Shown here: piece after piece, positions 52,320 through 64,000 of the stretch
How the letters are laid out: every line of letters starts with the position of its first letter
How positions within the stretch are numbered: the stretch's first letter is position 1
NCBI GenBank assembly: GCA_021464245.1
Contig: JADCRB010000046.1
Span: 4,474,220 to 4,538,219 of the forward strand
DNA from: Carallia brachiata
Lineage: Eukaryota > Streptophyta > Magnoliopsida > Malpighiales > Rhizophoraceae
DNA length: 64,000 bases
Reading direction: 5' to 3'
Notes under the pieces: model-generated
What the model was told of the DNA's origin: nothing
Seen by the model: only the letters and a program-made list of their open reading frames with translations
The model's database searches: none
Position numbers and translations under genes: made by a program

Positions 52320-53194
52320 GTTTTTTTAATAAAAAAAAAAGCGTGGTGATGTGAAAAAAGTAGGACTGATGTTGCAAAACACAATTACCATATTTTTTAC
52401 CTTAGTTGATAAATTTAAATTTAATTCTTCAATTGATTCTGACAAAATCTTAATAATATTCTTTTTCATACGTCAGAACTTTTTTAATCAATTGAGTTGC
52501 CATGTCAAAAAACAAAATATATCAGTTGAATTGCATAATAGTTTGGTTTTCTTTTTTGTTTCTGATAAACACCGCTTTGGTGCGTTGGCACAAGGAGAAA
52601 AGTCGTGAGGTGGGTGGCGGTGGCTCAGCTCGCCAGCGTAGCTGAGCGACAAAAACGACGGTAGGACCCACATATTTTTTCTTAGTATTATACAAATTTA
52701 TTATGTATTTAAAAAAAATTACTTGATTGAATTTTATTCGAGATATGCAAATATAAAATAATTGATTAAATTTTTTATTTTTAAAATAATTAATTAAAAT
52801 ATTTAAAAATTATTATTTATATTTTTATCTTTCTATCTTGTAATTAGGAATTTAATTTAAGAAATACGTTTGATCCAAACGTATAGTCATACTCTATTTT
52901 TTATTTTTTAAAAAAAATTAAATTTTAAATATATTTATTATTATTTTAAATATAATTAGTTTTACACCTAAAATTTTATTTTTTAAAAAAATTTCAAACA
53001 AAATTTTTGTCATAATAGGGTATGGCCATGCGTTTGAATCAAATATATAATTATATACTTTTTTCCTCAATTTAAAATTATTGCAGTAAAAATTTTTTAA
53101 ATACAAAATGTCTTATAACAAATTGACAAAAGCTGTCAGACTCGTGATGGATAATGGCGTAAACTAAAAAAAAAAAGATTTACACCCTTTATTT
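52320..53194. other. AT-rich spacer with a short hairpin
   Basis: No gene recognised. 52623-52647 is a perfect 8-bp stem (GCTCAGCT and AGCTGAGC) around a 9-nt loop in a locally GC-rich patch. Confidence 0.4.
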
Positions 53195-54290
53195 TTTTCC
53201 ACCAAAGAGGAGAATTCATTAGATTAAATATGATAACACATGTACAAAGTGTCACACAAAAACACAGTCCACATCATCCAATACACACCCCATTTACACA
53301 GGAGGCAAAATAAGCCAGTAGAAGCCTAACCAATAGGCCCACTACATCTAAACCATATCTAGTCGAACCCCACTCATGCGAACCAAAAACAACCCCAGCC
53401 TGAGCCCACGGTCCAGGGAACTGAAGGCCCACAAAAACCAAATCGACCCAAAGCCCAAACAAACAACAGTAAGGAATCAGAAGGTTCCGGCAAAGCACTG
53501 CCCCAACTCACAGGACAAAGAGTCTTTTCTCTTTTAACTAGATCTCGAGTTTGAGTCTAAATATAAAATATCTTTAAAAATTTGTGAGGGAACATTTTAT
53601 CTCCATAATTAGGCCTATTTGGCGAGGAGTGGTGAACCACTTGTCCACCATTTTTAGGAAAAAAAGAAAAAAAAAGCACTGCCCAATGGCTAGCACCCCG
53701 GTACAGCCGGGTAGATGGCGAAGACAAGCCACAAACAAGCCGACGGCAACGCAAATCCAGCTAAAAGTCAACCGCAAGCCAAAGTCGTCAGGCGCAATAG
53801 AAGAGTGCTTAAAATCCAACTTTGGGATGGATGAAGAGGCCTGAGGGGAGGAGTGACTGAATCCAAAAGAGATCAACCAGGGACCATGTGGGGCAGGGTC
53901 ATGATGGAGCGCTATATCCAGATCCAGTTGTACAAGGCCCCTGTCGGCCATTGAGAAACAGCAGTCGACCAAAAATAGAACGTCCCCTGCCTCCCCACTC
54001 ATGTCAACCACGTCGAAGAGGCAAGGGACACCGCCGAAACCCCAAAGAGAAACCTCAGCAAAGCAGTACATTGAGACCACAAACGAGGAAGAGAAGGCAA
54101 TAGCCAAACCAACCAGCAAGCCCATCGGGAGCCACCAAGCCCACTAAGGGGCATACAATCGGTCACAAGGGTTGATGAAGCCGACCGCAAGACTCAGGAA
54201 TGCTCCCAAAACCGCCGACGGCACGGACAATCTCTGGCGTGCAATAGCCCAGCTAGCGTACATTAGAGACTTATTTAACGACATGATTTA
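53195..54290 (-). repeat. Retroelement-like GC-richer block, unclassified
   Basis: This block contrasts with its AT-rich surroundings. On the minus strand it ends near 53195 in a poly-A-like stretch after GAATTCTCCTCTTTGGTGG, similar to 3' ends of plant LINE-type elements, and has a 183-codon open frame (53574-54125) without recognisable domains. A SINE lies inside it. LINE origin is a guess from the tail alone. Confidence 0.35.
53507..53672 (+). mobile_element. SINE insertion with A-rich tail and 14-15 bp target duplication
   Basis: It is flanked by AAAGCACTGCCCCAA (53492-53506) and AAAGCACTGCCCAA (53673-53686), which differ by one C. The insert contains a degenerate box B (GAGTTTGAGTC) and ends in GGAAAAAAAGAAAAAAA. 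Size, tail and long duplication are those of a SINE in plus orientation. Confidence 0.75.
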
Positions 54291-54352
54291 GACCTTTCAT
54301 TTGGGCCATTTGAGATACCCATAACAAAACCAACCTTAAAACACTAATAAAA

Positions 54353-54425
54353 ACATAATTATTAATTAAACCAAAAAAAAACATAATTATTAATTAAACC
54401 AAAAAAAAAACATAATTATTAATCA
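54353..54425. repeat. 28-29 bp tandem repeat, about 2.6 copies
   Basis: The unit ACATAATTATTAATTAAACC followed by 8-10 A starts at 54353, 54381 and 54410. The last copy is truncated. Confidence 0.85.
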
Positions 54426-55087
54426 AGTTGTTTTTTTTTAATCAAAAAAAAAAGATCAATTTTACACAAAAAAAAAAAAAAATTATCGTAAATATATCAA
54501 TTATTAAATTTATGGATTAAGGTTATAATAACTTCTATTTTTCATATCTCATTCAACTATCACAAAGAGTAGACCCAACGCTTGAACACTATTGAATCCA
54601 AAAAATCTTTCTTGCATTTAATTATAATATTAATAAATTTTGAACCCGATATTATACCTCATGTAAATCCCTACTTATTCACGAGTAAAAAATAACATAA
54701 GAACTAAAATCTAAGTCAATCCAAAAGAAATCGAAATTTTCACTTCTAATAGTAGCAGACTATCCGCATATAGAAAAATAACAAAATAATATCGTAAAAG
54801 TATAACCAAAAAAGAAAAGAACTCAATCAGAATCTTTGTGCACAAAGTGAGACGGAGGTACGCCAGTTCACCGGAAATTTGGAGGCTGATGTCTCCCTGA
54901 TGGAAATGTCCGGTGAGGACGATTGGCTGAATAAGGATAGGGCCAGTAAGCTTAATTTGTTAAATTTCATTTACTAGACGAGTCTCGATTAAATAATAGC
55001 GGACTAATTTTGGACACCGTCTTAAATTTTGTTCATACCAACAACACGTATCATTTTTATTTTAATTTATTCATGTTGGCGCTTTAA
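54426..55087. other. AT-rich spacer with no gene seen
   Basis: No coding frame or RNA gene is apparent. Confidence 0.5.
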
Positions 55088-55447
55088 GGGTGTGTTTGTT
55101 GTGCAATAGAAATAGGAAGAGAGAAAGAAAAGTATAATTATTATTATGTACTTTTCTTTCTTCTCACTTTTTACACTATTCTAAATAATTTTATTTTCTC
55201 TCCACTTTTTTTCTCACAAATTACTATTTATTTTTTCTTTCACTATAGTTTCTTTCTCTTCATTTTTCTATCGCTCCAAACAATTTTATTTTATTTTCAC
55301 TTTTATCTCACAAATTACTATTTACTTTTTCTTTCACCGTACTTTTATTCTCTTCAATTTCTCCACCACTCTAAATAACTTTATTTTCTCTTTATTTTTT
55401 TTCTTTTCTCCTTTTTTCTCACCTCGTCACTCACTTCAAACACACCG
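55088..55447. mobile_element. Tourist-like MITE with TAA duplication and internal repeats
   Basis: It starts GGGTGTGTTTG and ends CAAACACACCG, imperfect inverted ends, flanked by TAA (55085-55087 and 55448-55450). Inside, a CT-rich unit containing CTCACAAATTACTATTTA recurs about three times. No coding capacity. Confidence 0.65.
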
Positions 55448-55450
55448 TAA

Positions 55451-56404
55451 ATCTATTTGATTTCATTAAAAAAATCTCACTGAATATTTCTGAAAAATGG
55501 AATTGGCTTAATAACTTTGGCATTGAATATAGGAAAATGATACTTGGAAGGAGTGTGTATACTTACCTTTTTTTTTCCCAAAAAAAAAAAAAAAAGGAGG
55601 AAGGGGGCTATGGAGGGAGCCCCCTACAGTCTCCCAATTTTGAGAGCGTCTGGGTGGAGCCACACTCGATTTAGATACCAAGCCTTTGAATTTATACTTG
55701 TAAAGGACGATCAGGTTCTTATCTGGATATATACTTGATTGTCCTCGGAGATTTAATGTTTAAAGCGATCTTAATTTAATAAATAAATTATTGCTTCCAG
55801 AGAAAGCTTGTCTTTTAAAGTGGACTGGTCATAAAGATTCCTTGAATCTTATGTCACATTTTTTCGTTTTATTAATATTTCTTTTCAATTATTTTTTGTC
55901 GTAAAGCTCTGATAATGGACCATGTATGATACTTGTATTTCTTGATTGGTCTTAGCAGCCACTTCCGCTCATTCCTTGGACCACCACATAAAAGCAGGTT
56001 TCGAAACAGATGCATAGACAGGAATCATACTTTCGTCGTTTTGATAAATAAAAGAGGACACCTCCAGTGCACGAGTCTCTCACGTTATGGGGTCCGGAGA
56101 AGGTTTAGATGTGATTTTGATAAGAAATGAAACCAAATTATTGCGGACAGAAATACATAAGCTTCTTGCTAGAACATAAGGAAACATACAATAAAGATAC
56201 AAACTCTTCCCAATGCAACTTCATGGCCATGCTTTTGCCAGAGGATCTTGGGCCATGTTCAAGATCAACCTAAATCTTACTTAATCCGAAAAGTAGAGAA
56301 ACTAAAGAAAGGCTCTCTTTTGCAGAAGGATCAGAAATATCAGGAGTTAGGACATTGTATGTTAGATTGCACGGCATTGTGTAGCTTATTTCTTTGTTAA
56401 TCTG
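55451..56404. other. Spacer and 3'UTR of the RanBP2-finger gene
   Basis: No gene recognised. The right half is the likely 3'UTR of the neighbouring minus-strand gene. Confidence 0.45.
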
Positions 56405-57276
56405 CTAAACTGCACCACCTGAAAATGTCAGAAGTTCCAAGTTAAGCAAAACAACGGAGTACGGGAGATAGTGAAAGGCAGAGAAGGCCAAGCAACTAGC
56501 ACATAGGATTATGAATTCCCTACCAAAATCCCTTGCATGTCTGCATCCATAACATTCCGTCCTGCTAGCATAATTATGCATTCCACATCTGCAATCAAAG
56601 CTGCACCCATGTTATGAAGAATGTGACAACAAAGAATCCTACAATGGCTCGCGAGTCCAAAGAACCAAAAGGTCTGTGATTTTATCGTTGTTATATGGCT
56701 AGACAGTATAATCTTAATTTGGTGTTATTGTTTACTGCTACGCCTACATACATTGAATGGTAAATTAGTTCATACTGAACAAAAGAATGAAAATGTGCAA
56801 GTTTAAATATTCATTTTCCTTAATCTTGTTTACTTTACAGGCTAGCTATTGCATTATGTTTCGATGGATTACTGTTATCTGTGCATATGGTGTCAATAAT
56901 ATATTAGTCTCAGCTTTACTGCTGAACGAAGAATGCCAATGTGAACTCACCCAGCACAAATCCAGTCACCAGGTTTCCAACCAGGAGGAGTGTTGCCCTC
57001 TGGTGCATAGATGCCGCTCGGAGAGTACCCAGCGACAAAATCACTTTTTGGTGCAGCGCATCTGCGGCAACTTATCCTGCTAGCATAATTGTGAGCTCCA
57101 CAGTTCACGGCAGTGCAATACCAGTCCCCAGCCAACACCTCTGTCCGGTTATACAAGTATGTTGCTACATCAGGGCCGCCATACTTGGGGTATTGGCAAC
57201 GGTGGCAGGCATCCCGTTTTTTGAAATTCTGGTGCTGGCATGCAGGACACAGCCAGTCTCCTCCTGTCCAGCTCAT
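56405..57276 (-). CDS. RanBP2/NZF-type zinc finger protein, three fingers
   Basis: Three coding exons on the minus strand, 56951-57276, 56524-56588 and 56405-56418, with GT-AG borders and matching phases; 134 aa. Each finger opens with a GDW motif: GDWLCPACQHQNFKKRDACHR (first finger, C-x2-C-x10-C-x2-C), GDWYCTAVNC...CRRC (C-x4-C), and GDWICAGCGMHNYASR...C, the third being split by intron 1. Plant proteins of this small family carry these fingers and a C-terminal RDF motif, seen here as HARDFGGAV before the stop. Such fingers bind single-stranded RNA or ubiquitin; the NYASR and KKRD linkers fit the RNA-binding type, which is inferred. Start is the ATG at 57276; the leader continues upstream and may have its own intron. 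Confidence 0.88.
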
Positions 57277-57299
57277 ATTTTGAACCTGATGACCATATA

Positions 57300-60200
57300 G
57301 AGTTGACTAAGAGAAAAATGAAGAGTAATAAAATGCTGATCTTAACATCATTCTACGGTGCCTAATTCAGTAACAAACTCGTCATTAAGGTAGGCCACAA
57401 TTGAATATACTTTTAGCTGCTACACATTGCAATCATAAGGAGTTGTGCCTTAACTTGATAATATTGAGCTGCTTCATGTCGGTTAGACAAAAAATTGTAA
57501 GAAATCAAGTTTATGATTAAATCAAGTTTTTTGTCCAATCTTCAAGCCTGTGGGGACCATATAGAATGCTTGATCCTGGGACTCAACAGGCTTAATTTGG
57601 TTTACAAAAGTTATGAGTTGACTACCCAAACTGTTAGCTTAGTGTTTAAACTAGAAATTATGTAAGAACCGAAGAAACTAACCTGAAGGGGAACTAAGGA
57701 CTTGAAGAACAGTAGGATTGGAAGGCAAAGTAATTTTGATCTATCCTTAAGGAGTGAACAGATTGCTAATGCAGGTGCTGAGCTTGGTGTTTGGGTTGGA
57801 AGGCCTTAAATACTGGTTAAGCCCTGCCAGTGTGAGGTCCAATTGAAGGCCAGAGATGGAATTTCTTATCATCATCTGCCTTTCGTCAAATTGACTGCTT
57901 AAGCTTTCTGGGAAATTTAGATTATCTGCTCTTACTTCTGCTGTTCAATTATCAAGAGGCTTCAAAAGTTGAGAATAAGCCAAGTCATTGCATGAACGCA
58001 TACAATTTTGATACAAAATTCCAGTTATAACCCAAGCTTTATGCGATTCCAAGTCCATTTTGTAGCAAGCAGGCTGTATGAGGGGAAGTCAGTACTTGAA
58101 AAGTTGCCTATCTTGCTATTCTCGCGGCAAAAATCTGACATGGATTTGGATGCATGTATGGCATCCACACATGGACTCATAAATTGGAAATTCTTGCCAA
58201 TAGATCCTTCTTTTCTGGATAGGTTTTATATAGTTCCGGTCCATATGGTGCAGTTAAAAGTCCAGAAAAACACAGCTTGCGAAAATTTTGGAATCAGTTC
58301 CTTCCATGATGCACACCCATCAACAAGAATTCTTCTCCTCCCCTTTTTGATTCCCTAAGTGCAATAATTCAAAAGCAACAGAAAGATTCATTTCCATTTG
58401 GCAACCTTTTTGCCTCCTCCCATTTACTTAGATTGTATATGCATGTCTAGGTTCACTGTCACACCATCTCTTTCTCTCTCACTTGAAAGCTGTCTAGTGC
58501 TGAGTCCAGATAGCATTCAGCACATCGTGTGCTCATTTGATTCTATGCCTCAGCCGCCTTCCATGTGATATCAAAAGAGAACAGGTAGGTCTAACAGGCA
58601 GAATGCCTTTTATTTTCGTAAGCCAAGGAATGTCACTATCAAAACGAAATCCGAATGTACACGGTTCCAGCACTAGGGAAGAGTCAAATGTACGTAGTTT
58701 TACTCTTACTTTCACAAAGAGACTCCATCTATAACAAGTGTTGCACCAAGTTTGCTAGAATTTGGATTGCAGCAGACAGACGCTGTGCAGGGGCAGAATG
58801 TTAACAGAGTTACGTAGGAAGTAGCATATTGGAATTTTAGGCTTATGTGGACTGTAAATTGAAACATGTTCAATGAGATTTAAAAGTCAAAACACATAAT
58901 TCCTGTCAATGCATGCAGTCATACTCATTGGTTCACGCCTTCAGCTTCAAATATGCTATCCTAAGATGAGCAGATGTACCAGTTAATCCTGGAACTTCCT
59001 CAGTTGTATATTTGGCTTTATAACATGCACATGGTCAAGATACTCTTGGCTAGATTTTCTAGCTTCTCAGTTCCTATATGTCTACATTACTTTTCTTTAT
59101 TAGCAGTGCCCACAGTGGAAGTTTTTGGGGGTCAGGTTCCTAGTCACATAACTCACCAAAAAAAAAAAAAAAGTGAATCAAATTAGAAATCTCTAAAAAG
59201 TAAACAATTACTCTAATTGAATTGATTTAGGGAACATGGGACTACCCTAGGGCCAATGCATCAGTGTGGGGCCTTTGTGCTGACCTGGCATATATATTAG
59301 ATGCCACGTAGGCACAGACTGATGCCTGCCTGTTGACTTGGGTTTGATCAGTAGGAATCCCGGGCTAGACATGATGAATAATCCACAATCAAAAAAACAA
59401 AAAGAAAAATAAGACATATGCAGTGCCCCCACTTTTTATTCTCTACTTGTGATGCCTTCAAAAGGGGGCCATCTCTTTCTGCAATAATAGTTGAAGAATC
59501 CACATCCTTGTGGAGGTGTTTTACATGTGAAAAACAACCGTTGCTTTTTAAATTTTAGATATTCTCCTCTTTCTGCAACAATTGATATATAATTCTGCTA
59601 AGACTAAACTAAAATACTTCAGTAATGATAGTTACAGTGATAGTTCCGGGAGGTTTCAACAAAGGTGATAATGGAATCATTTGATACCTTAGCAATTTTG
59701 GGCGTCTATATTGGATTACTGGGGAAGGTTGGTGACTGTCCAAGAGCAGATATTTCCCTGCAAATGTTTTGTGGGACCCCATCTTTATACCTTTTTCAAG
59801 TGGCTATCATCCTGGCCTTAAAAGTCCGAACTGACCTGCAAATGCCATCCTTTTGGGAGGTCAATTACTGGATGAACAACATCCACCTAATCCAAGTTTT
59901 CATAGGAATTCTTAGACGGTGTCGGATTGTATTAACTACATGCAGTAGTGTAATAACCTTGAACATTCGGGTGATACAGAACATGTTGGATTCCCTCTCC
60001 TTTTGGTGGTAAGAACGAAGTTTCTGCACATAGCCATTTCCAGATACCATTTCCAAAATGCAACGGATAACATTTTAATGGAGGGTGATGTAGAACAATG
60101 CACATAGCCAATGCTTTGCCGGCAAGAATCTGTGACTAAAAACAATTTTAATTTTTTTTTTCCTTTGCTTCCTTAGAAATCCATTGGAAAGATAATTTTG

Positions 60201-60587
60201 CCCCTACTAAATTATTACAAATGTTAGCTTTACTAGATGCAGTCTTGTGATTCAGTGATAATATGCTTAAAATTGAGGAATAATTATCATAAGAAAGTTA
60301 ATTCTTTGTGAAATAACACTGGTAATTTATTTATGAGTTTAATTACATAGTCACGAAAAGGGTGAGGTACAAAATTGACATATTGCAAGCGACCCTTTTT
60401 TTTTAAGTAACTAAATGTTTTTTTCTGCAACACAAAAACATAACAAAAATATTTTTATTTTTTTGTTGTAAAAAAAAAAAATTTAATTATATAAAAAATG
60501 ATTAATTATAAAGTATTAATTCTCTGTCTTACTTTTTTAATGACTATGTGTCTTTTTCATTTATTTCTTTAGGAATGTTGTTTTACC
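57300..60587. other. Gene-poor region
   Basis: 5' side of the RanBP2-finger gene, then intergenic DNA. Open frames at 58008-58358 and 59665-60012 show no domain and no splice context. No gene is called. Confidence 0.4.
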
Positions 60588-61100
60588 CAATGTTGTTAAA
60601 ATCGGCTAGGATCGGCCGATTCGACCGGTTCAACCGGTGACTGGCCAAAGGTCGGGGCCGGTTTGTGGCTACAATTACCCCTTAACTCGGACTGGTCAAA
60701 ACTGGTTTGAACCGGTCAAAAACCGGAGAAAACCGGTTAAAAACCGGATCCGGTTCAACCGGTTCAAATCGGGTATAAAAGTTTTATAAATTATAATTTG
60801 ATCTAATATTTATTTAAATTATAATTTGAGTTTTAAATTTAATTAAAATTTTCAATTTAGTCCTAAATTTATCAAAACTTTCAATTTAGTCCTTTTATCA
60901 AAATTTTTCAATTTAATCCTTAAAAATTAAAAAAGTAATATTTAATAATCATGTATAAGTATTATTTTTTTAAATTATTTTTATAAATATATATATATTA
61001 ATAAATACCGGTTCAAATACCGGTTCGACCAGTTGAACCTGTTGAATCTTGACCCACTAATATTTTCGGTTCGATTACCGATCCAGTTCTGACAACCTTG
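60588..61100. mobile_element. hAT-type MITE with 8-bp target duplication (relative of 12119-12742)
   Basis: 513 bp flanked by the exact repeat GTTTTACC (60580-60587 and 61101-61108). The ends are imperfect inverted repeats: CAATGTTGTTAAAATCGG at the left, and CAAGGTTGTCAGAACTGG as the reverse complement of the right end. CCGGTT(C/T)AACCGG-type motifs lie at both sides of an AT-rich core. Confidence 0.8.
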
Positions 61101-61108
61101 GTTTTACC

Positions 61109-62829
61109 AATCTTGGGAATATAATAAAATTCCAAATCCTATTCCAACGCCATGCACATAAAACCTTCCCAGATGTAAATTTTAGAACAATACGAGCAAT
61201 AACAACGGCATCTCAATGATATTAAAATTGTATCTAATATTGAAAAACTCAAATTCAAGTCACAATAGTTAATTTTGGCGGCTACCATCCTAGTAACTAA
61301 CAAATCCAACCGTATTTCAAATTTAAAAATTTTACCGCCGATGTCCCCCATTCTGGCGACCATATGTCCATCGCAGCTGCCCTCCGGTGAGCCGCCGGCT
61401 TCCGGTGATCTGCCACCGCCTTCACTGTCGCTGTCGCCGCCATCCTATTCTGTCGAACCACTGCTGCTACTGCTCAGTAGCCATTTTGGCTCTTTTGGAG
61501 CTATTGGGAAGGATCCTACCATATATTTTTGTGTTGGGTGTGTTGTAATTACCTTTCCGTAGGTTGTAACTTCTCGGGAAAATTAGCATTCGATATATCC
61601 GGTCAATTTCTATCGCAAGCCTGTTAAACAATTTTGTCTGACCAAATTAAATTTAATTAACTTTTTATGATTAATTAAGTTTAATTATGAGTTGGTTAAT
61701 ATCTTTGTCAACAGATTATTTATTTATGGGTTTTAACCCCAATCTGTGAATGATTAGAGTGATGTTATGAAATAAAAGCCATTTAAACTGAATTATATTC
61801 TTATTTTATATATGTATTTTTGATATCTTGCTATTGATTATCTGTACGTTTTCAATGAATATTAATATATTTATTCATGTAAAAAAAAAATCCCCATATT
61901 CTCCATAGTACAACTACAACCACCACTTCTTAAACTTTTTTTTTTCCCTTTCAAAAGTATGAAAAATGCAACCAAGCAATGCAATATAAAAATATAACCA
62001 ATCGGGTCTCTAATTGTTGCGTCCATATAGAAATAGTATGCATATCGTGTGATTTTCAAGTGGGGTGGAGCCAAAATACTCGTAAATTTCCCTTGGTTTT
62101 CAGTTCCAGCATCAAAATATCGCCTTTGTCAATGAAGCAAAATGAATCCATGCACTCGGACTTGAAAAGGTTGCCTTCATAAATCTTGATCTCCTAAAAA
62201 AAAAACTCCGCTCAAAGTGCAAAATGTGGGGTTTTCCCGAAATTTCTTTAGTGGAGGATAAGATGCTGTTTTAGCTGTAGCTCCGATTGCTAGCTATGAT
62301 TTTGAAGCATTTCCTAGATGACGTTCGAAAGTTATTCGATGAAATTCTTGTGAGAGACAGTATTGTTGCCCCGTGAAGGCATATTGCAGTGTCGATCCAG
62401 CTTGTGCGCAGCTAAGGCCTCGGGAAGTGAGCAATTGGTTGCGTTCGTGGGATGATGACGAGCGACTTTGCTTCGAATTCCGACTTTCCCTTTTTGTTTT
62501 TTGACTCACATTCGTATGCTGTAAGAGACTAGAAATTTTTAATTATTACTTTCTTTTTTTTTTATATTTTCCTTTTTTTTATATTTTCCTTCTTTTTATT
62601 TTAAGTCTTTCGAAAATTAAAGGCCAATTGATAAAAAATAGAGGTGAGACAATAAATTTAGAGTTCAAATTCTGAGCTCGATAGTTGCAGGATACAATCA
62701 TCGCTGTGCCTTTTTCCTGTTTTTTTTTTTAATTATTTTGGGTGTAATCTTTCTTTTTTTTATTTTTTTTTATTTTGAGTGTAATCTTTCTTCTTTTTTT
62801 TTTTTTTTTTTTGGTGGATTATGAGAATT
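61109..62829. other. Spacer with a GC-rich patch at 61335-61500
   Basis: The patch has CCGCCG and GCCGCC triplet runs and looks like old coding or element sequence, but no domain is seen. T-rich runs at 62550-62815 follow. No gene is called. Confidence 0.4.
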
Positions 62830-64000
62830 ACTTGAAGTATGGATGAAAAATCCCAAAATGAGATTGTGAAATTCAGATGGGCCTTGGGCCAAGAGAGAAC
62901 AGAACCCGAACTTCACAGGACCTCCCGCAATCTCGCCTACATCCAGCCCCTCTCCACGCCTCTCTTTCAGTTTTGGTTCCCTCGGTTCTCTCGCCTGCAT
63001 TATCTGCCGGTCAAATGGCAAAGATCCGTTGATTGGCCATTTTCAGTGGTTTCGGATGGGGATTGAGCGGTTTCTTGGGGTGGAAATTTTCAAATGTTCA
63101 TGTTCGTAATTCTGTTTCCTGGATTTTCGGCTTTGGAAAGATATAAATTGGAGTTTTTGGGTGGGTCCTGAAAACCCTGAGCTAAGGGGGCGATGATTGA
63201 TGGATACATGCCAAAATAAAGGAGTCTGTTATTGTGTTACTTGTGTTGGCAGAACAATGAGAGAATCAATCTTCTAGACGTGGTAAGAGGTGTTGAGTAT
63301 TTGCACAATTTAGCTCTAGCTTTGGAGGCTTTAATATTCTCCGGCTTTGATGTCTCCATGAATTAAGTCTCCTGAGGGAACGCTAAATTGTGCAAATACT
63401 GAGCCCTTCTTGCCAATGCCACCTCTAAGGAAACCGCAACACGTTGTTTCCATGTAAGATCGTGGCGTTCATCAATGATCTCCGCAACCCTTTTAGGAAT
63501 TCTGCCTTGATCCTCTCATTGTACTTGTGTTTTACTTGTGTTCCTGATTATCTTAGTTGTTTGGATGCAGGAAAGGACTTGTTGTTGGAGAGCTTAGATT
63601 ACATATGGCTTGAAATTCTGTTTTGGATTTCAATTTCCAAATCTGACTAGTTTCATTTTCTGTTTGGTGCCTGATTCAGTCTCCGACTGAAGTGTCTGTC
63701 AAGTGTGTGCCCCTTGAAGCTTTTGTTTGTGAAAAATACGATGTTAGTGGGTTGAACCGGATTCGGATGCTGGATTGGTGACAGGGACAGGAAAGACACA
63801 AAGTCAATCAAAGCCGACTCCAGGTTGACCCGATTCGGTCCATATTAGGGCTCTTTGAATTTTGCAAAGTTTTCATTTTGTATCTGTTGTTTTTTGGTCT
63901 CCTTGCGGGTTTTAGTTTCTAGAAGCAGATCACATAAAGAACAATGTTCCTTAACACTATATGTTCTAGAGCTTGAAAAACTAACCTTTTCAGTTTCCTT
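62830..64000 (+). other. Transcript-like right edge, no coding frame identified
   Basis: 62880-63070 is CT-rich and less AT-rich than its surroundings, as in the promoter and leader of plant genes. It is followed by moderately balanced sequence up to the edge. It may be the 5' part of a gene or non-coding RNA running off the window. Only short open frames are present. Confidence 0.3.
63279..63416. other. Imperfect fold-back, miRNA-precursor-like
   Basis: AGTATTTGCACAATTTAGC (63296-63314) is perfectly repeated in inverse at 63382-63400. Pairing extends outward about 14 bp with three G:U-compatible positions and two mismatches (GGTAAGAGGTGTTG against GGCAAGAAGGGCTC), and weakly inward (GGAGGCTTTAAT against GGAGACTTAAT). 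It does not resemble the MITEs of this window and matches no mature miRNA that I recall. Confidence 0.4.

Noticed and set aside
53574..54125. 183-codon minus-strand open frame
   Set aside because: No recognisable domain. It lies in a repeat-like block, and its end runs through the inserted SINE (53507-53672), so the frame is accidental there.
59665..60012. 115-codon plus-strand open frame
   Set aside because: No domain, no splice context, composition like surrounding spacer.
61275..61562. 95-codon plus-strand open frame with Pro/Ser-rich stretch
   Set aside because: Only the GC-rich patch gives the composition. No conserved motif or flanking exon was found.

Overview
The window is nuclear DNA of a flowering plant, most likely a eudicot. 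It is AT-rich, its genes are split by GT-AG introns, it has long gene-poor stretches, and it carries a Copia retrotransposon, SINEs and several MITEs. Every recognised gene is of a conserved plant family. The species cannot be named from the sequence.

Layout. (1) 1-329: left-edge exon of an AIPP1/EDM3-like RRM protein, minus strand. (2) 905-21620: a decaying tandem array of ABCI17/STAR1-type ABC ATPase genes. Copy 1 (7284-9383) and copy 2 (19365-21250) each keep four exons. A third unit (4250-4905) keeps only promoter and 3' flank joined together, and a fourth piece (905-1470) repeats the 3' flank of copy 1. A Mutator-like element (1512-3560), an hAT-type MITE inside an RNase H fragment (12059-13113), and a complete-ended but frameshifted Tork/Tnt1-like Copia element (14100-19356) lie in and around the array. 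The Copia element sits in the 5' leader of copy 2, 3 bp before its candidate ATG. (3) 22040-22478: unidentified exon-like fragment. (4) 23583-25173: TMEM128-like membrane protein, minus. (5) 25.2-33.7 kb: gene-poor. (6) 33742-35813: dynein light chain (LC8)-like, plus. (7) 36422-36790: MAPK-substrate-like small protein, minus. (8) 40394-43426: three-finger CCCH protein, minus. (9) 46950-47110: broken HIR fragment. (10) 48762-52244: NUDT19, a Nudix NAD(P)H pyrophosphatase, with a frame break in exon 1. (11) 53.2-54.3 kb: repeat-like block with a SINE inside. (12) 56405-57276: three-finger RanBP2/NZF protein, minus. (13) 57.3-64 kb: gene-poor, with an hAT-type MITE (60588-61100) and an imperfect fold-back in a transcript-like region (63279-63416).

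The genes do not form a pathway; each is a separate plant gene with its own promoter. The main story is the STAR1 array. Duplication was followed by decay that took a different route in each copy: a Walker B Glu-to-Val change and a premature stop in copy 1, a 3' frameshift and a 5.26-kb promoter-separating insertion in copy 2, and loss of the whole coding region in the third unit. I found no entirely new system. The least explained items are the right-end fold-back and the coding-like fragment at 22.0-22.5 kb.
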